From: Amycolatopsis solani
GTDB lineage: Bacteria; Actinomycetota; Actinomycetes; Mycobacteriales; Pseudonocardiaceae
NCBI RefSeq assembly: GCF_033441515.1
Contig: NZ_JAWQJT010000002.1
Location: 124,001 to 188,000, forward strand
Direction of reading: 5' to 3'
DNA length: 64,000 nucleotides
Shown here: piece by piece, positions 25,763 to 34,445 of the stretch
How the letters are laid out: each line of letters starts with the position of its first letter
How positions within the stretch are numbered: the stretch's first letter is position 1
Made by a program: the position numbers and the translations under genes
The notes under the pieces: model-generated
What the model was told of the DNA's origin: nothing
The model's input: the letters and a program-made list of their open reading frames with translations, nothing else
Databases searched by the model: none

Positions 25763-27467
25763 GCCGCCCGGCTCTGCCGTCGAGGATCGCGCTCGCCATG
25801 CGGTCCGAGAACGCGGCGATGGTCAGGGACGGGTTGACGCCGACCGGGCCCGGCATGGCCGCGCCGTCCGCGACGAACAAGCCGGGGTGGCCGAAGACCT
25901 CACCGAAGCCGTCGCAAACCCCCGCCATCGGGTTGGCGCCCATCGGGGCGCCCCCGAGCGGGTGAACGGTGATGGTGCGGTCGAGGAACGACCAGAACGT
26001 GTCCTTCAGCTTCTCGGCGCCGAGCTGGTTCGCGACGCCTTCCATCGTCGAACGGACCGCGCTGAAGTATTTCCTCGACGTCTTCGTCGTCCAATCCACG
26101 GACAGGTACGCCCGATCGCGCCCGCCGAGGGTCATCACGCCGTCCGGAACGTCTCGTCCCATGCCCAGCAAGGGCATCGAACTCTCCGCGCCGTTCCCGT
26201 CGCCGAGGATCCGGCCGATGCTGCCGCCCAGCCGGGTGTTCGGGTCGCCGGTCAGCCTGCCCCACACCCGGTCGAAGGCCGCGGTGGCGAGCCGCCAGTA
26301 CAGCCCGGGGCGGCTCAGCTCGAAAAGCCAGTCGAACGCCGCGGGGTATCCGGCGTCCTCGACGAGGAACCCCCTGAGCCGCTCTCCGTCGCGCCCTTGC
26401 TCCGGACCCGAGATCGCAGTGGTGATCGCGGGGCCCGTCGAGGCGTGCAGATCCCGGGGCCGTCCGTCCGGGCCCCGAGTGCGCAGCATGATCGCGAAGT
26501 AGTCGCCGTTGCCTGAATAGCGCTTGCCGAGTGCCGGGCTCATCCCGGGCAGGTCGCCGCTCTGGCGCATGCGCAGAAGCAGGTAACTCGTGCCCAGGCT
26601 GCCGGCCGCCAGGATGAGCCGGCGGCAGCGGATCGTGCGCGGTTTCAGCCGGGCGGTGTCGTGGCGGCGGCCGTCGTCGTCCTCGGGGAGGTGCTCGACG
26701 TAGTCCACTTCGTAGCCTTCGCCGCGGTGGCGGAAAGATCGAACTTCACAACGCTCCCTGAGCACCGCGCCGAAGCCGGCCGCGGCGGAAAGGTAGGTGT
26801 GGTCGAGTGTGTTCTTGCTCCCTTCATTGCAGCCGATATTGCATTCCCCGCACAACGTGCAGGTGCTGCGTGGTTTCCCGTGGAGATTGCGGTAGTCCTG
26901 CTCGGACAACGGCCGTCCGACCGCCGGATCGGCCCCCGCGGCACTCCGAAAGCTCACGGCCAACTTGGGGAAACCGCACTTCAGGTCGAGGCCCTGTGCG
27001 GCCTCTCGCATCGCCTCTGCCCGGGTCACGTTTTCGAAACCCGGTCGGCCGACGGGAAACGGCTGGGCGTCCAGCATGGCCTCGACCGCGTCGTAGTGGG
27101 TTTCCAGGTCGCTTCGCGTGACGGGCCACGTTTCGGACTCGCGACCGAACGGTTCTTCGGTCACGAACCAGGCTTCCGGTTTGCGGATGAGGACGTTCGA
27201 ATAGATCAGTGACCCACCGCCGAGGCCCGCGGCCACGACCGCGTCGAAACCCCGGAAGGACCACACGTCGAAGAGACCCTGCCTTCCCTCGCTGGGATCC
27301 CAGAAGTTCGTCGCCATCCCGCGGGGAGTCCGGGGGAACATCCCCGGCGCATAGGACTTTCCCCGTTCCAGAACAAGGGTGCCGTGCCCTTCGGACGCCA
27401 GCCGGTAAGCGGCGACGGCACCGCCGAACCCGCTGCCGACGACGACATTCTCTACGTAATCGTCCAT
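25749..27467 (-). CDS. GMC-family oxidoreductase (cholesterol-oxidase/ChoD-like) with a Cys cluster
   Basis: A 572-residue flavoprotein. FAD motif VVVGSGFGGAVAAYRLA (residues 8-24), GLGGGSLIYSNVL and the C-terminal block ITVHPLGGAPMGANP plus GPVGVNPSLTIAAFSDRMA carry the expected catalytic His/Asn region. Four cysteines at 203, 206, 209 and 213 (CTLCGECNIGC) recall a cysteine-rich insert I remember in ChoD-type proteins; they could bind a metal or an Fe-S cluster. No signal peptide is visible. Substrate likely a sterol-like or other secondary alcohol, by family only. It overlaps the SARP regulator start and lies 183 bp after the ECF sigma gene. Confidence 0.85.
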   Translation of the reverse strand: MDDYVENVVVGSGFGGAVAAYRLASEGHGTLVLERGKSYAPGMFPRTPRGMATNFWDPSEGRQGLFDVWSFRGFDAVVAAGLGGGSLIYSNVLIRKPEAWFVTEEPFGRESETWPVTRSDLETHYDAVEAMLDAQPFPVGRPGFENVTRAEAMREAAQGLDLKCGFPKLAVSFRSAAGADPAVGRPLSEQDYRNLHGKPRSTCTLCGECNIGCNEGSKNTLDHTYLSAAAGFGAVLRERCEVRSFRHRGEGYEVDYVEHLPEDDDGRRHDTARLKPRTIRCRRLILAAGSLGTSYLLLRMRQSGDLPGMSPALGKRYSGNGDYFAIMLRTRGPDGRPRDLHASTGPAITTAISGPEQGRDGERLRGFLVEDAGYPAAFDWLFELSRPGLYWRLATAAFDRVWGRLTGDPNTRLGGSIGRILGDGNGAESSMPLLGMGRDVPDGVMTLGGRDRAYLSVDWTTKTSRKYFSAVRSTMEGVANQLGAEKLKDTFWSFLDRTITVHPLGGAPMGANPMAGVCDGFGEVFGHPGLFVADGAAMPGPVGVNPSLTIAAFSDRMASAILDGRAGRHGTK

Positions 27468-27650
27468 TGCGACTTCCTTGGTGGGTCGCCAAGGCCCTCG
27501 GATCGAGCGAATCCTAGCCCTTCTGGTCGATCGGCATAATCCACTGTTCGGGCGATTCGCCGCCAGGTCGGCGGTACGATTTCCGGAACGTGGTGATCAT
27601 TTGTTTCGCGACCCGGTCCGGTTCGGGAATTGCCGGACACGGGCCGCGCT

Positions 27651-28193
27651 TCAAGCGGCGGCCAGCGTCCGTCGGGCCTTGGCCAAGCAGCGGGCCCTGG
27701 TCGGCCCGATCGAGCCGATCGGGATGTCCAGGATCGCGCTGATTTCCCGGTAGCTCTTCGCCGGCGTGCCGAACAGCAGCGACAGCAGCCGCCGATCGCG
27801 GCCGGGCAGCGTGGCGACGACGTCCCGGACCGCATCGCGCAACTCGCGGCCGATCAGGCCGGCGTCGAACTCGGACTCGGCCACGACGTCGTGGAACAGC
27901 GCGGGATCGGTCGGGATCTCTCGCTGCCTGCTCCGCAGCAACCTCAGGCACTCGCGCTGGGTGACAGTGCGCAGCCAGCCGGGCAGCGCCTCCGGTTCCC
28001 GGATGCGATCCAGGTTCGTCATCAGCCTCAACCACACCGAACTGCTGACGTCCTCGGCGTCCGCGTCCCGGACACCGATGCGGCGGCAGACCGCGAAGAC
28101 GAGTGGTGCGTAGCGATCGACGATCTCCAGCCACGCGGAATCGAGGCCGAGCGCGGCGTCACGGAGCAATGGTGCGGGCGATTTTCGATGCAT
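27651..28193 (-). CDS. ECF-type RNA polymerase sigma factor
   Basis: A 180-residue sigma-70 family protein. Region 2 is AWLEIVDRYAPLVFAVCRRI, then RDADAEDVSSSVWLRLMTNL. Region 4 is ATLPGRDRRLLSLLFGTP, then SYREISAILDIPIGSIGPTR. No anti-sigma gene is adjacent. ATG at 28193 follows an ideal GGAGGAGGAA; the frame extends 309 bp upstream without a credible N-terminus. It is the first gene of a minus-strand row with the GMC oxidoreductase and SARP regulator, but the 183-bp gap could hold a separate promoter. Region divergent from the M15 peptidase. Confidence 0.9.
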   Translation of the reverse strand: MHRKSPAPLLRDAALGLDSAWLEIVDRYAPLVFAVCRRIGVRDADAEDVSSSVWLRLMTNLDRIREPEALPGWLRTVTQRECLRLLRSRQREIPTDPALFHDVVAESEFDAGLIGRELRDAVRDVVATLPGRDRRLLSLLFGTPAKSYREISAILDIPIGSIGPTRARCLAKARRTLAAA

Positions 28194-28389
28194 GATTCCT
28201 CCTCCGCCCCCAGGGTCTCGCCGGTGCTGTCCGTTCACCTGGCGGAGAACTTGCGAAAACCTTGAGGTCCGGTCACCGAGGAGGCGGCCTGTGGTGCGAA
28301 CGTCCCACAGTGCGGTGCCCGCTACCGCATTACCTTGCAGGGCAGTGAATCGCAGACCAGCTGGACCCGGCCCGAAAGGTGTTCCCGTC

Positions 28390-29145
28390 ATGCGCGTTCG
28401 TCGTGTCCTGCCCCTCCTCGCCCTGATCGCCGCCGTCGGTTCGGCGGTGGCCGCTCCGGTTGCGGCCGCCGCTCCTGATCCCGTGGCGGTCATGGCCGTC
28501 ACCGATGGGTGCTACACGTGGGGGCGCACGCTGGCGCAAGGGGCGTCCGGTACCGACGTGCGGAACCTGCAGATCCGGGTCGCCGGGTACCCGGGGTACG
28601 GGGGCGTGCTCGCCATCGACGGCCAGTTCGGGGCCGGGACCAAGGCCGCGGTCACCCGGTTCCAGCAGGCGTACGGGCTCGCCGCGGACGGGATCGCCGG
28701 GCCGGCCACCTTCGCGAAGATCTACCAGCTGCAGGACGACGACTGCACGCCGGTCAACTTCACCTACGCCGAGCTGAACCGGTGCAACTCGGACTGGTCG
28801 GGCGGCAACGTGCCGGCCGCGACGGCGAAGGCCAACGCGCTGGTGTCGATGTGGAAGCTGCAGGCGATGCGGCACGCCATGGGTGACCGCCCGATCGTGG
28901 TCAACGGCGGTTTCCGCAGCGTCGCCTGCAACAACGCGGTCGGCGGGGCGGCCGCCAGCCGGCACCTCTACGGGGACGCGGTGGACCTCGGCGCGGGGGC
29001 GCAGGGCTTCTGCGGACTGGCGCAGCAGGCCCGCAACCACGGCTTCAGCGAGATCCTCGGGCCGGGCTACCCGGGCCACAGCGACCACACGCACGTGGCG
29101 CACCGGTCGAGCCGGTTCTGGTCGGCGTCGTCCTGCGGGATCTGA
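28390..29145 (+). CDS. Secreted peptidoglycan-binding M15 (VanY-like) carboxypeptidase
   Basis: A 251-residue exported protein with a signal peptide (MRVRRVLPLLALIAAVGSAV, AAA cleavage at ~29). A PG_binding_1 domain follows (~45-95: GASGTDVRNLQIRV, DGQFGAGTKAAVTRFQ). An M15 peptidase domain comes next, with zinc-site motifs SRHLYGDAVDLG (HxxxxxxD) and HSDHTHVAH (HxH). It probably trims D-Ala or cross-bridges of cell-wall peptidoglycan outside the membrane. ATG follows GAAAGGTG. A strong hairpin lies after the stop, between it and the convergent Ddn-like gene. Confidence 0.9.
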   Translation: MRVRRVLPLLALIAAVGSAVAAPVAAAAPDPVAVMAVTDGCYTWGRTLAQGASGTDVRNLQIRVAGYPGYGGVLAIDGQFGAGTKAAVTRFQQAYGLAADGIAGPATFAKIYQLQDDDCTPVNFTYAELNRCNSDWSGGNVPAATAKANALVSMWKLQAMRHAMGDRPIVVNGGFRSVACNNAVGGAAASRHLYGDAVDLGAGAQGFCGLAQQARNHGFSEILGPGYPGHSDHTHVAHRSSRFWSASSCGI

Positions 29146-29163
29146 CGCCGCTGCCGCGGCGGC

Positions 29164-29200
29164 GGCCCGGTGGGTGCGGGAGCACCGCGCCCGCCGGGCC
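29164..29200. terminator. Bidirectional hairpin between convergent genes
   Basis: A 16-bp stem (29164-29179 with 29185-29200; two G-T wobbles on one strand) around loop GAGCA. It lies between the stops of the M15 peptidase and the Ddn-like gene. Confidence 0.65.
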
Positions 29201-29214
29201 GTGCGCGGCTTGCG

Positions 29215-29628
29215 TCAGCGCCGCACCAGCTCGACCACCGGGATGAGCCGGCTGACGTTGGCCTGGTACTCGCCGAACTGGGGACGCTGCTCGACGTTCT
29301 TGGCGTAGATCTCGTCGCGCTCGGGACCGGTGATCTCGGTGGCCCGCACGGGGAACGTCTCGTCGCCGAACTCGACGGTCACGTCGGGGTGGGCCATCAA
29401 GTTGTGGTACCAGCCCGGGTTCTCCGGCAGGCCGGCCTTGCTGGCGAAGACGAACAGGCGCTCGCCCTCGGCGTAGCAGGCCAGCGGGGAGACGCGTTCG
29501 ATGCCCGACCGGGCACCGATGTGGTGCACCAGGATGAGGGTCTCGCCGGCGAATCCGCCGCTGAGTTCGCCGCCGTTCGCGCGGTACTCGTCGATGACTT
29601 TGGCGTTGATCTCGTCAAAATCGGGCAT
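29215..29628 (-). CDS. Deazaflavin (F420)-dependent nitroreductase-family protein (Ddn-like)
   Basis: A 137-residue split-barrel protein. Family blocks are LILVHHIGARSGIERVSPLA, LFVFASKAGLPENPGWYHNL and ANPDVTVE-like AHPDVTVEFGDETFPVRA. The family uses F420H2 for quinone or nitro-group reduction, as in mycobacterial Ddn. The exact substrate is unknown. ATG at 29628 follows AAAGGGAG and is preferred over the 8-codon-longer start at 29652. A perfect 16-bp palindrome (29676-29691) lies ~48 bp upstream and may be an operator. Confidence 0.88.
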   Translation of the reverse strand: MPDFDEINAKVIDEYRANGGELSGGFAGETLILVHHIGARSGIERVSPLACYAEGERLFVFASKAGLPENPGWYHNLMAHPDVTVEFGDETFPVRATEITGPERDEIYAKNVEQRPQFGEYQANVSRLIPVVELVRR

Positions 29629-29675
29629 GGCTCCCTTTCTCCGTCGCCGCACGACTGCGCCGTCGAATCGACCCT

Positions 29676-29691
29676 ACCGCGATGTCGCGGT
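29676..29691. promoter_or_regulatory. Perfect 16-bp palindrome upstream of the Ddn-like gene
   Basis: ACCGCGA-TG-TCGCGGT, perfect 7-bp arms, 48 bp before the Ddn-like start. Possible regulator site; chance is not excluded in such GC-rich DNA. Confidence 0.35.
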
Positions 29692-29795
29692 CGGAGGCCC
29701 GGTCCGCCGGCCGCCGGGCGGGACACCGTCGGCGAACTCCGCAGTCTCGAAGAAGTGGCGGCGCCGGAAGCGAATTCCGCGCGCGGGGCGCGGCG

Positions 29796-30257
29796 TCAGC
29801 CGACGAGGTCGATGACCGGGGCCAGCTTGCGGAGCAGGGCGATGAGCTGCGCGCGCTCCTCGGGGGAGAACACGCCGAACGCGGCCGCCTGACGCTCGCG
29901 ACGGCTGGCCCGCAGCCGCGCCAGCCGCTCGCTGCCTTCCGGCGTCAGCGCCACCAGGACCTTGCGCTCGTCTTCGGGGGAGCGGCGGCGCACCACGACT
30001 CCGGCGCCTTCCAGCTGCTGGAGCATCCGGGTGGCCGTCGGGATGGACACGTCGGCGGCGGCGGCGAGCCTGCCGACCGGCAGTTCGGGCTTGGCCGCCA
30101 GCGGTTCGAGCATCGTGACCTGGGGCAACGACAGCCCGCCGTCCCGGTCCGCGCCCGCCGAGCGGGCCTTCCGCATGGCGAAGAACACCGCGTCGGCCGC
30201 CTGCGCGAGTTCGTCGATCTCCGTCACCGTGGGTGGCTCATTGCCGTTCTTCGCCAT
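29796..30257 (-). CDS. MarR-family transcriptional regulator
   Basis: A 153-residue winged-helix dimeric regulator: LSLPQVTMLEPLAAKPELPV, RLAAAADVSIPTATRMLQQLE (recognition helix) and the wing VVVRRRSPEDERKVLVALT. MarR proteins usually repress neighbouring genes and release DNA on binding a phenolic or hydrophobic ligand. It is divergent from the amidohydrolase gene, with a 22-bp palindrome between the two start codons, strongly suggesting it controls that gene and itself. Confidence 0.92.
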   Translation of the reverse strand: MAKNGNEPPTVTEIDELAQAADAVFFAMRKARSAGADRDGGLSLPQVTMLEPLAAKPELPVGRLAAAADVSIPTATRMLQQLEGAGVVVRRRSPEDERKVLVALTPEGSERLARLRASRRERQAAAFGVFSPEERAQLIALLRKLAPVIDLVG

Positions 30258-30277
30258 GCGCGCTAGTCTAGCAAAGC

Positions 30278-30299
30278 AATAGTTAGCAAGCTAGCTATT
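30278..30299. promoter_or_regulatory. Palindromic operator between marR and amidohydrolase genes
   Basis: AATAGTTAGC-AA-GCTAGCTATT, 9 of 10 arm pairs symmetric, 20 bp before the marR start and 15 bp before the amidohydrolase start. It is A/T-rich in a very GC-rich context, as typical MarR sites are. Confidence 0.75.
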
Positions 30300-30314
30300 A
30301 GGGGGCTAGGCATC

Positions 30315-31256
30315 ATGAGCGACCGGATCGACGTCCACCAGCACCTGCTCCCGGCCCGCTACCGGGAAGCCCTCGAAGACAGCGGCGAGACCGCGGGCGG
30401 GTGGCCGACGCCCTCGTGGAGCCCGGAAGCCGCGACCGCGATGATGGACGAGGCGGGCATCGCGACCGGGGTGCTGTCCCTCAGCGCGCCGGGTGTCCAC
30501 TTCGGTGACGACGCCGCGGCTCGCGACCTGGCGCGCGAGATCAACGACTTCCAGGCCGAGCTGGTCAAGGACGCTCCCAGCCGGTTCGGGCACTTCGCCG
30601 TGCTCCCGCTGCCGGACTTCGACGGCGCGGTCGCCGAGGCGGTGCGTGCCTTGGACGAACTGCACGCCGACGGCGTCGTCCTGCTGTCCAACGCCCGCGG
30701 CCGCTACCTGGGCGACCCGGCCTACGAACCACTGTGGACGGAACTGGCCGCGCGCGACGCCGTGGTGTTCGTGCACCCGGCCGAGCCGCCGATCCCGCGG
30801 CTGGCCGGGCTGCCGAGCCCGCTGCTGGACTTCCCGTTCGACACCACGCGCACCGCGCTCGACCTGGTGGCGCACGGGGTGTTCGACCGGCACCCGGCCC
30901 TGCGGATCATCCTTTCGCACGCCGGCGGCTTCCTGCCGTTCGCGGCGCACCGGTTCGCCGGAGCGGCGATGTTCAACCCCGGCACCACCCCGGACGGCAT
31001 CCTGGCCGGGCTGCGGAAGTTCTACTTCGACACCGCGCTGTCCGCCACCCCGACCGCGCTGCCGTCGCTGTTCGCCTTCGCCGAGCCCGGGCACGTCCTC
31101 TACGGCAGCGATTTCCCCTTCGCGCCCAAGGAATGGCGCGGGGAGTTCGACCGGTACCTCGGCGCCTACGACGGTCCCGGCGCGGAGCGGTTCCCCGACA
31201 TCGACCGCACGGCCGCGGAAGCGTTGTTCCCCCGGCTCGCCACCCCGAAGCCGTGA
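30315..31256 (+). CDS. Amidohydrolase-family decarboxylase (ACMSD / 6-methylsalicylate decarboxylase-like)
   Basis: A 313-residue metal-dependent TIM-barrel protein: IDVHQHLLP (HxH metal site), VFVHPAEPP, IILSHAGGFLP and LYGSDFPFAP (metal-site Asp). The family decarboxylates aromatic or amino-muconic acids, or hydrolyses related compounds. A salicylate-type substrate would suit a MarR-regulated gene but is inference. ATG follows GGGGGC with the operator immediately upstream. A perfect hairpin ends the gene. Confidence 0.87.
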   Translation: MSDRIDVHQHLLPARYREALEDSGETAGGWPTPSWSPEAATAMMDEAGIATGVLSLSAPGVHFGDDAAARDLAREINDFQAELVKDAPSRFGHFAVLPLPDFDGAVAEAVRALDELHADGVVLLSNARGRYLGDPAYEPLWTELAARDAVVFVHPAEPPIPRLAGLPSPLLDFPFDTTRTALDLVAHGVFDRHPALRIILSHAGGFLPFAAHRFAGAAMFNPGTTPDGILAGLRKFYFDTALSATPTALPSLFAFAEPGHVLYGSDFPFAPKEWRGEFDRYLGAYDGPGAERFPDIDRTAAEALFPRLATPKP

Positions 31257-31290
31257 ACCGGGGGCAGGCGGCGCGCGCCTGCCCCCGGTT
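31256..31290. terminator. Perfect 15-bp hairpin between convergent genes
   Basis: AACCGGGGGCAGGCG (31256-31270) pairs with CGCCTGCCCCCGGTT (31276-31290), 5-nt loop. It separates the amidohydrolase from the VWA-protein gene. Confidence 0.8.
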
Positions 31291-31301
31291 CCTTCAGCGC
31301 G

Positions 31302-33176
31302 TCAGCGCCGGCAGGGGTTGCCCGCCGGGTGCGCGGCGGTGCCGTGCACGTCGGCCTGGGACTCCGCCAGCACGATCTTCGCCAGCGCGGTGTCCAGCGC
31401 CACCGCTTGCTGCTTCACGACGCCACCGGACACGGTCTGGCCGTTCAGCTTCAGCGAGCCGATGACCAGCGGGATGGTCAGCGGCGCCGACCCGACCGTG
31501 ACCGAAACGCCGTTGATCTTCAGCGAAGCGACGTTCGAGCTGCCGGTCAGCGCCGGGGCGAGCCCGCCGGTGACCGGCTGGCAGGTCGCCGCCGCCTGGG
31601 ACTGGATCACGCCCAGCTCGATCGTCAGCCCGACGGTGCTGATCACCGTCTTGTCGATCTTGGCCGACGCCTGCGCGTGGTCACCGGCCGCCGGGGCCGC
31701 GGACTGGTTGTCCGGGGTCAGGTCGGTCGAGGCGGTCAGCGCGTGGGTCTGCACCTTGATCAGGCCGGCGTTGAGCGTCGCGTCGAGGACGGTCTTGCTG
31801 TCGTCGGCGCAGGGCAGGTTCGCCGGGTTCGCCACGGCCGCGGTGATGCCGATGACGTTCGCGGCGGTGCCGGTGCAGGAGAAGGCGCCGTCGCGGTCGT
31901 CGTCGACGATCGTGCCGACGCCGGTCGGGTCCACCAGGCCGGCGCCGGCCGGTGCGGAGAGGTTCACGGTGAACGTCTCGTCCGGCTCGTCGACGGTGTC
32001 CGGGTTGACCAGGACCGTCACCGGCTTGGCCGTCTCACCCGGCGCGAAGGTGACGTCCCCGCTCGCGGCGGCGTAGTCGGCCGGCGCGACGGCGGTGCCG
32101 TTCGCGGTGGCGTAGTGGACGGTCACCGGGTTCGGGCTCGCCCCGCCGAGCAGCGACACGGTGAAGGTGGCCGGCACCGGCGCGCCGCCGGAGCCTTCGT
32201 TCACCGTGACGTCGTTGATCGCCAGGCCGAGCACGCGCACGGTCGTCGTCTCGACGAAGCCGCGTGAGACGCCGTCGACCAGGTAGTCGACCGAGCAGTG
32301 GTAGGTGCCCGGCGCGGCGTCGCCCGCGACGGCGATCGTCTCGGTGAACGTCGCGACGTCCCCGCTGGCCACCTTGGCGCTCGCCGGCGCGTTGGTGAGC
32401 GTCAGCTGCGGGTCGCAGCTGGTGACGTGCGGGGTCACCGTGACCTCGATGGACTTGATGCCGTTCAGGATGGCCTGCGACACCTGGTTCGAGGGCACGT
32501 TGTTGAGCAGCACGCCACCGGTGGCTTCGGTGATGGCCGTGGCCTGGCCCTCGAAGTCGAGGGCGCCGACGTTGACCGCGACGACGCGGATGTTCGCCGC
32601 CTTCAGCGCGGCGATCGTGTCGGCCAGCGAGTGCCCGCCGCTGGGGTCGTGCGACGGCGCGTCGCCGAACCAGGCGACGATGCGGGTGCCGTCCGGGCGG
32701 AAGGTGACCGCGCCGGTGGCCAGTTCGAAGAGGGCGTTGAGGTCGGCCTCGGGCGTGTCGCCGCCGCCACCCGCGACCCACTGGTTGATGCCCGCCTGGA
32801 CCGCGCCGGTGTCCGCGGTGATGCCCTGGTTGACCTTGAACGGCACGGAGTCGGTGAAGTCCTTGTATTCGGCGACGCCGAATCGCGCGGTCGGCTGCGC
32901 GGCGAGCACGTCCCCGGTGATGGCGTTGGCGTTGGCCCGGACGTTCGAGATCGCGCCGCCCATGCTGCCGGTGGTGTCGGCGAGCAGGACGAGATCGGGG
33001 TTCGGGGGGACGGCGGAGGTGGTGACGTGCTTGGTGACGGTGGTGCTCTGCCCGGCGGCGAGCGTGAGGTCGACGGTGGCCGGATCGACCCCCGGTGGCG
33101 CGGCGGCCGCCACCGTGCCCGGGGCCAGCAGCGCGCCGACCGCGGTCAACGCGACGAAAACTGATCTTCGCGACAT
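31302..33176 (-). CDS. Secreted VWA / Calx-beta domain protein
   Basis: A 624-residue exported protein. The signal peptide (SRRSVFVALTAVGALLAPG, AAA cleavage) is followed by a von Willebrand A domain (~60-250) with an incomplete MIDAS motif DTTGSMGG. An Ig-like segment comes next, then a Calx-beta domain (~320-432: VTVNEGSGGAPVPATFTV ... GTIVDDD). The C-terminal part (FSCTGTAANVIGITAAVANP ...) has repeated alternating hydrophobic strands, perhaps of the choice-of-anchor P type. No sortase motif was seen. It probably serves adhesion or matrix binding, with calcium/magnesium involvement. The promoter must lie in the 447-bp gap upstream. Confidence 0.85.
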   Translation of the reverse strand: MSRRSVFVALTAVGALLAPGTVAAAAPPGVDPATVDLTLAAGQSTTVTKHVTTSAVPPNPDLVLLADTTGSMGGAISNVRANANAITGDVLAAQPTARFGVAEYKDFTDSVPFKVNQGITADTGAVQAGINQWVAGGGGDTPEADLNALFELATGAVTFRPDGTRIVAWFGDAPSHDPSGGHSLADTIAALKAANIRVVAVNVGALDFEGQATAITEATGGVLLNNVPSNQVSQAILNGIKSIEVTVTPHVTSCDPQLTLTNAPASAKVASGDVATFTETIAVAGDAAPGTYHCSVDYLVDGVSRGFVETTTVRVLGLAINDVTVNEGSGGAPVPATFTVSLLGGASPNPVTVHYATANGTAVAPADYAAASGDVTFAPGETAKPVTVLVNPDTVDEPDETFTVNLSAPAGAGLVDPTGVGTIVDDDRDGAFSCTGTAANVIGITAAVANPANLPCADDSKTVLDATLNAGLIKVQTHALTASTDLTPDNQSAAPAAGDHAQASAKIDKTVISTVGLTIELGVIQSQAAATCQPVTGGLAPALTGSSNVASLKINGVSVTVGSAPLTIPLVIGSLKLNGQTVSGGVVKQQAVALDTALAKIVLAESQADVHGTAAHPAGNPCRR

Positions 33177-33623
33177 GGAACGTCCCTTTCGAGCACCCGG
33201 CGGAAAGCCGGATCCGGTGTGGGTTGCCTGTGAGAGACGGCAGGCGCGGCAATTCGTTAGCGGGCGGGGAAGACGTCACCCGGACCGCCCTGTGTCAAGT
33301 GTCCCAACGGGTCATGCCTGGTCAGGGGGACCCACGCAGATCAGGTCCGCACTGCGCCGAGACGTTGAAGAACCGCCGGCGATCGCCACACTCAAGAGCG
33401 ACGAGACGCGCCTTTCGCGACACGGTGAGTGTGCGTGAAGGGGCTTGATCGTCGTCGGCAGGGGGTTCCGGCGTGCGAATTACCACCGGATGTCGTAACG
33501 ACGGGGCCGCGGCGGTGTCCCTCTCGCGAGCTACCCGGGTGTCCGGCACGGAGTGACGCGGCGGCCCGGCTCCCGCTCCTAATCTCGCCGCACCACGGAA
33601 AAAGCCCGGCGAGAGGAACCCCG
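33177..33623. other. Divergent intergenic region, no gene supported
   Basis: 447 bp between the VWA-protein and CPBP genes. Open frames here are extensions of the CPBP frame or lack normal codon use. A -10-like TAATCT (33580-33585) lies 39 bp before the CPBP start. No repeats or RNA structure were recognised. Confidence 0.5.
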
Positions 33624-34445
33624 ATGACCAGCCCCACCGAGCGGAAGCCGGCGCTGCGGCGCTTCCGGTTCCCCGTCCTGCTCCTGGCCACCGCCGCGCT
33701 GCTGGTCGCGGCCCGCGGGGTCGACGCGCTCGTGGCGGGGGTGCCGGTCCTGCGGTTCCTGGCCGGGCTCGGCGCGGCCGCCGGGGCCGTCTTCGCCTAC
33801 CGGTGGGTGGTCCGGCGGGTCGAAAACCGCGACGACGTCGCGGAACTGGCCACCCCTGGACACTGGGGCGCGCTCGGCCGCGGCGCGCTGATCGGCGCCG
33901 GCGCCTTCCTCGCGACCATGCTGCTCGCGTTCGTCTTCACCGGCGCCGACGTCTCCGGCGGCTCGTTCTGGGCGTGCCTCGGCGCCGCCGGTGCGATGGC
34001 TTCGGTGGCGGTGACGGAGGAACTGCTGTTCCGCGGCGTGCTGCACCGCATCCTCGAACAACGCGCGGGCAGTGTCGTCGCGATCGTGGTGTCGTCGCTG
34101 CTGTTCGGCCTCACGCACCTGGTCAACGGCAATGCCACCCTGTGGGGCACGCTGGCGATCGCGGTCGAGGGCGGCGCCATGCTCGCCGTCGCCTACACCG
34201 CGACGCGGTCGCTGTGGCTGCCGATCGGCCTGCACTTCGCGTGGAACTTCCTGCAGGGCGGCGTGTTCGGCACCGCGGTCTCCGGCGCCGACACCGAACC
34301 CGGCCTGCTGCGGACCGTCCTTTCCGGACCGGAAGCGCTCACCGGCGGGTCGTTCGGCCCGGAAGCCGGCCTGTTCGCGTTGCTGTGCTGCGGCGTGGTG
34401 ACGGCGCTGCTGCTGCGCCGCGCGAAGCTCATCCCGCGGCGCTGA
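33624..34445 (+). CDS. CPBP-family intramembrane metalloprotease
   Basis: A 273-residue membrane protein with about eight helices. All family motifs are visible: EELLFRGVLHR (EExxxR), FGLTHL (FxxxH) and HFAWNFLQG (HxxxN), which form the intramembrane metal site. Relatives process prenylated proteins (Rce1-like) or bacteriocin-type peptides; the bacterial target is unknown here. ATG follows GAGAGGAACC. Its 3' end overlaps the convergent response-regulator gene by 17 bp. Confidence 0.9.
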   Translation: MTSPTERKPALRRFRFPVLLLATAALLVAARGVDALVAGVPVLRFLAGLGAAAGAVFAYRWVVRRVENRDDVAELATPGHWGALGRGALIGAGAFLATMLLAFVFTGADVSGGSFWACLGAAGAMASVAVTEELLFRGVLHRILEQRAGSVVAIVVSSLLFGLTHLVNGNATLWGTLAIAVEGGAMLAVAYTATRSLWLPIGLHFAWNFLQGGVFGTAVSGADTEPGLLRTVLSGPEALTGGSFGPEAGLFALLCCGVVTALLLRRAKLIPRR

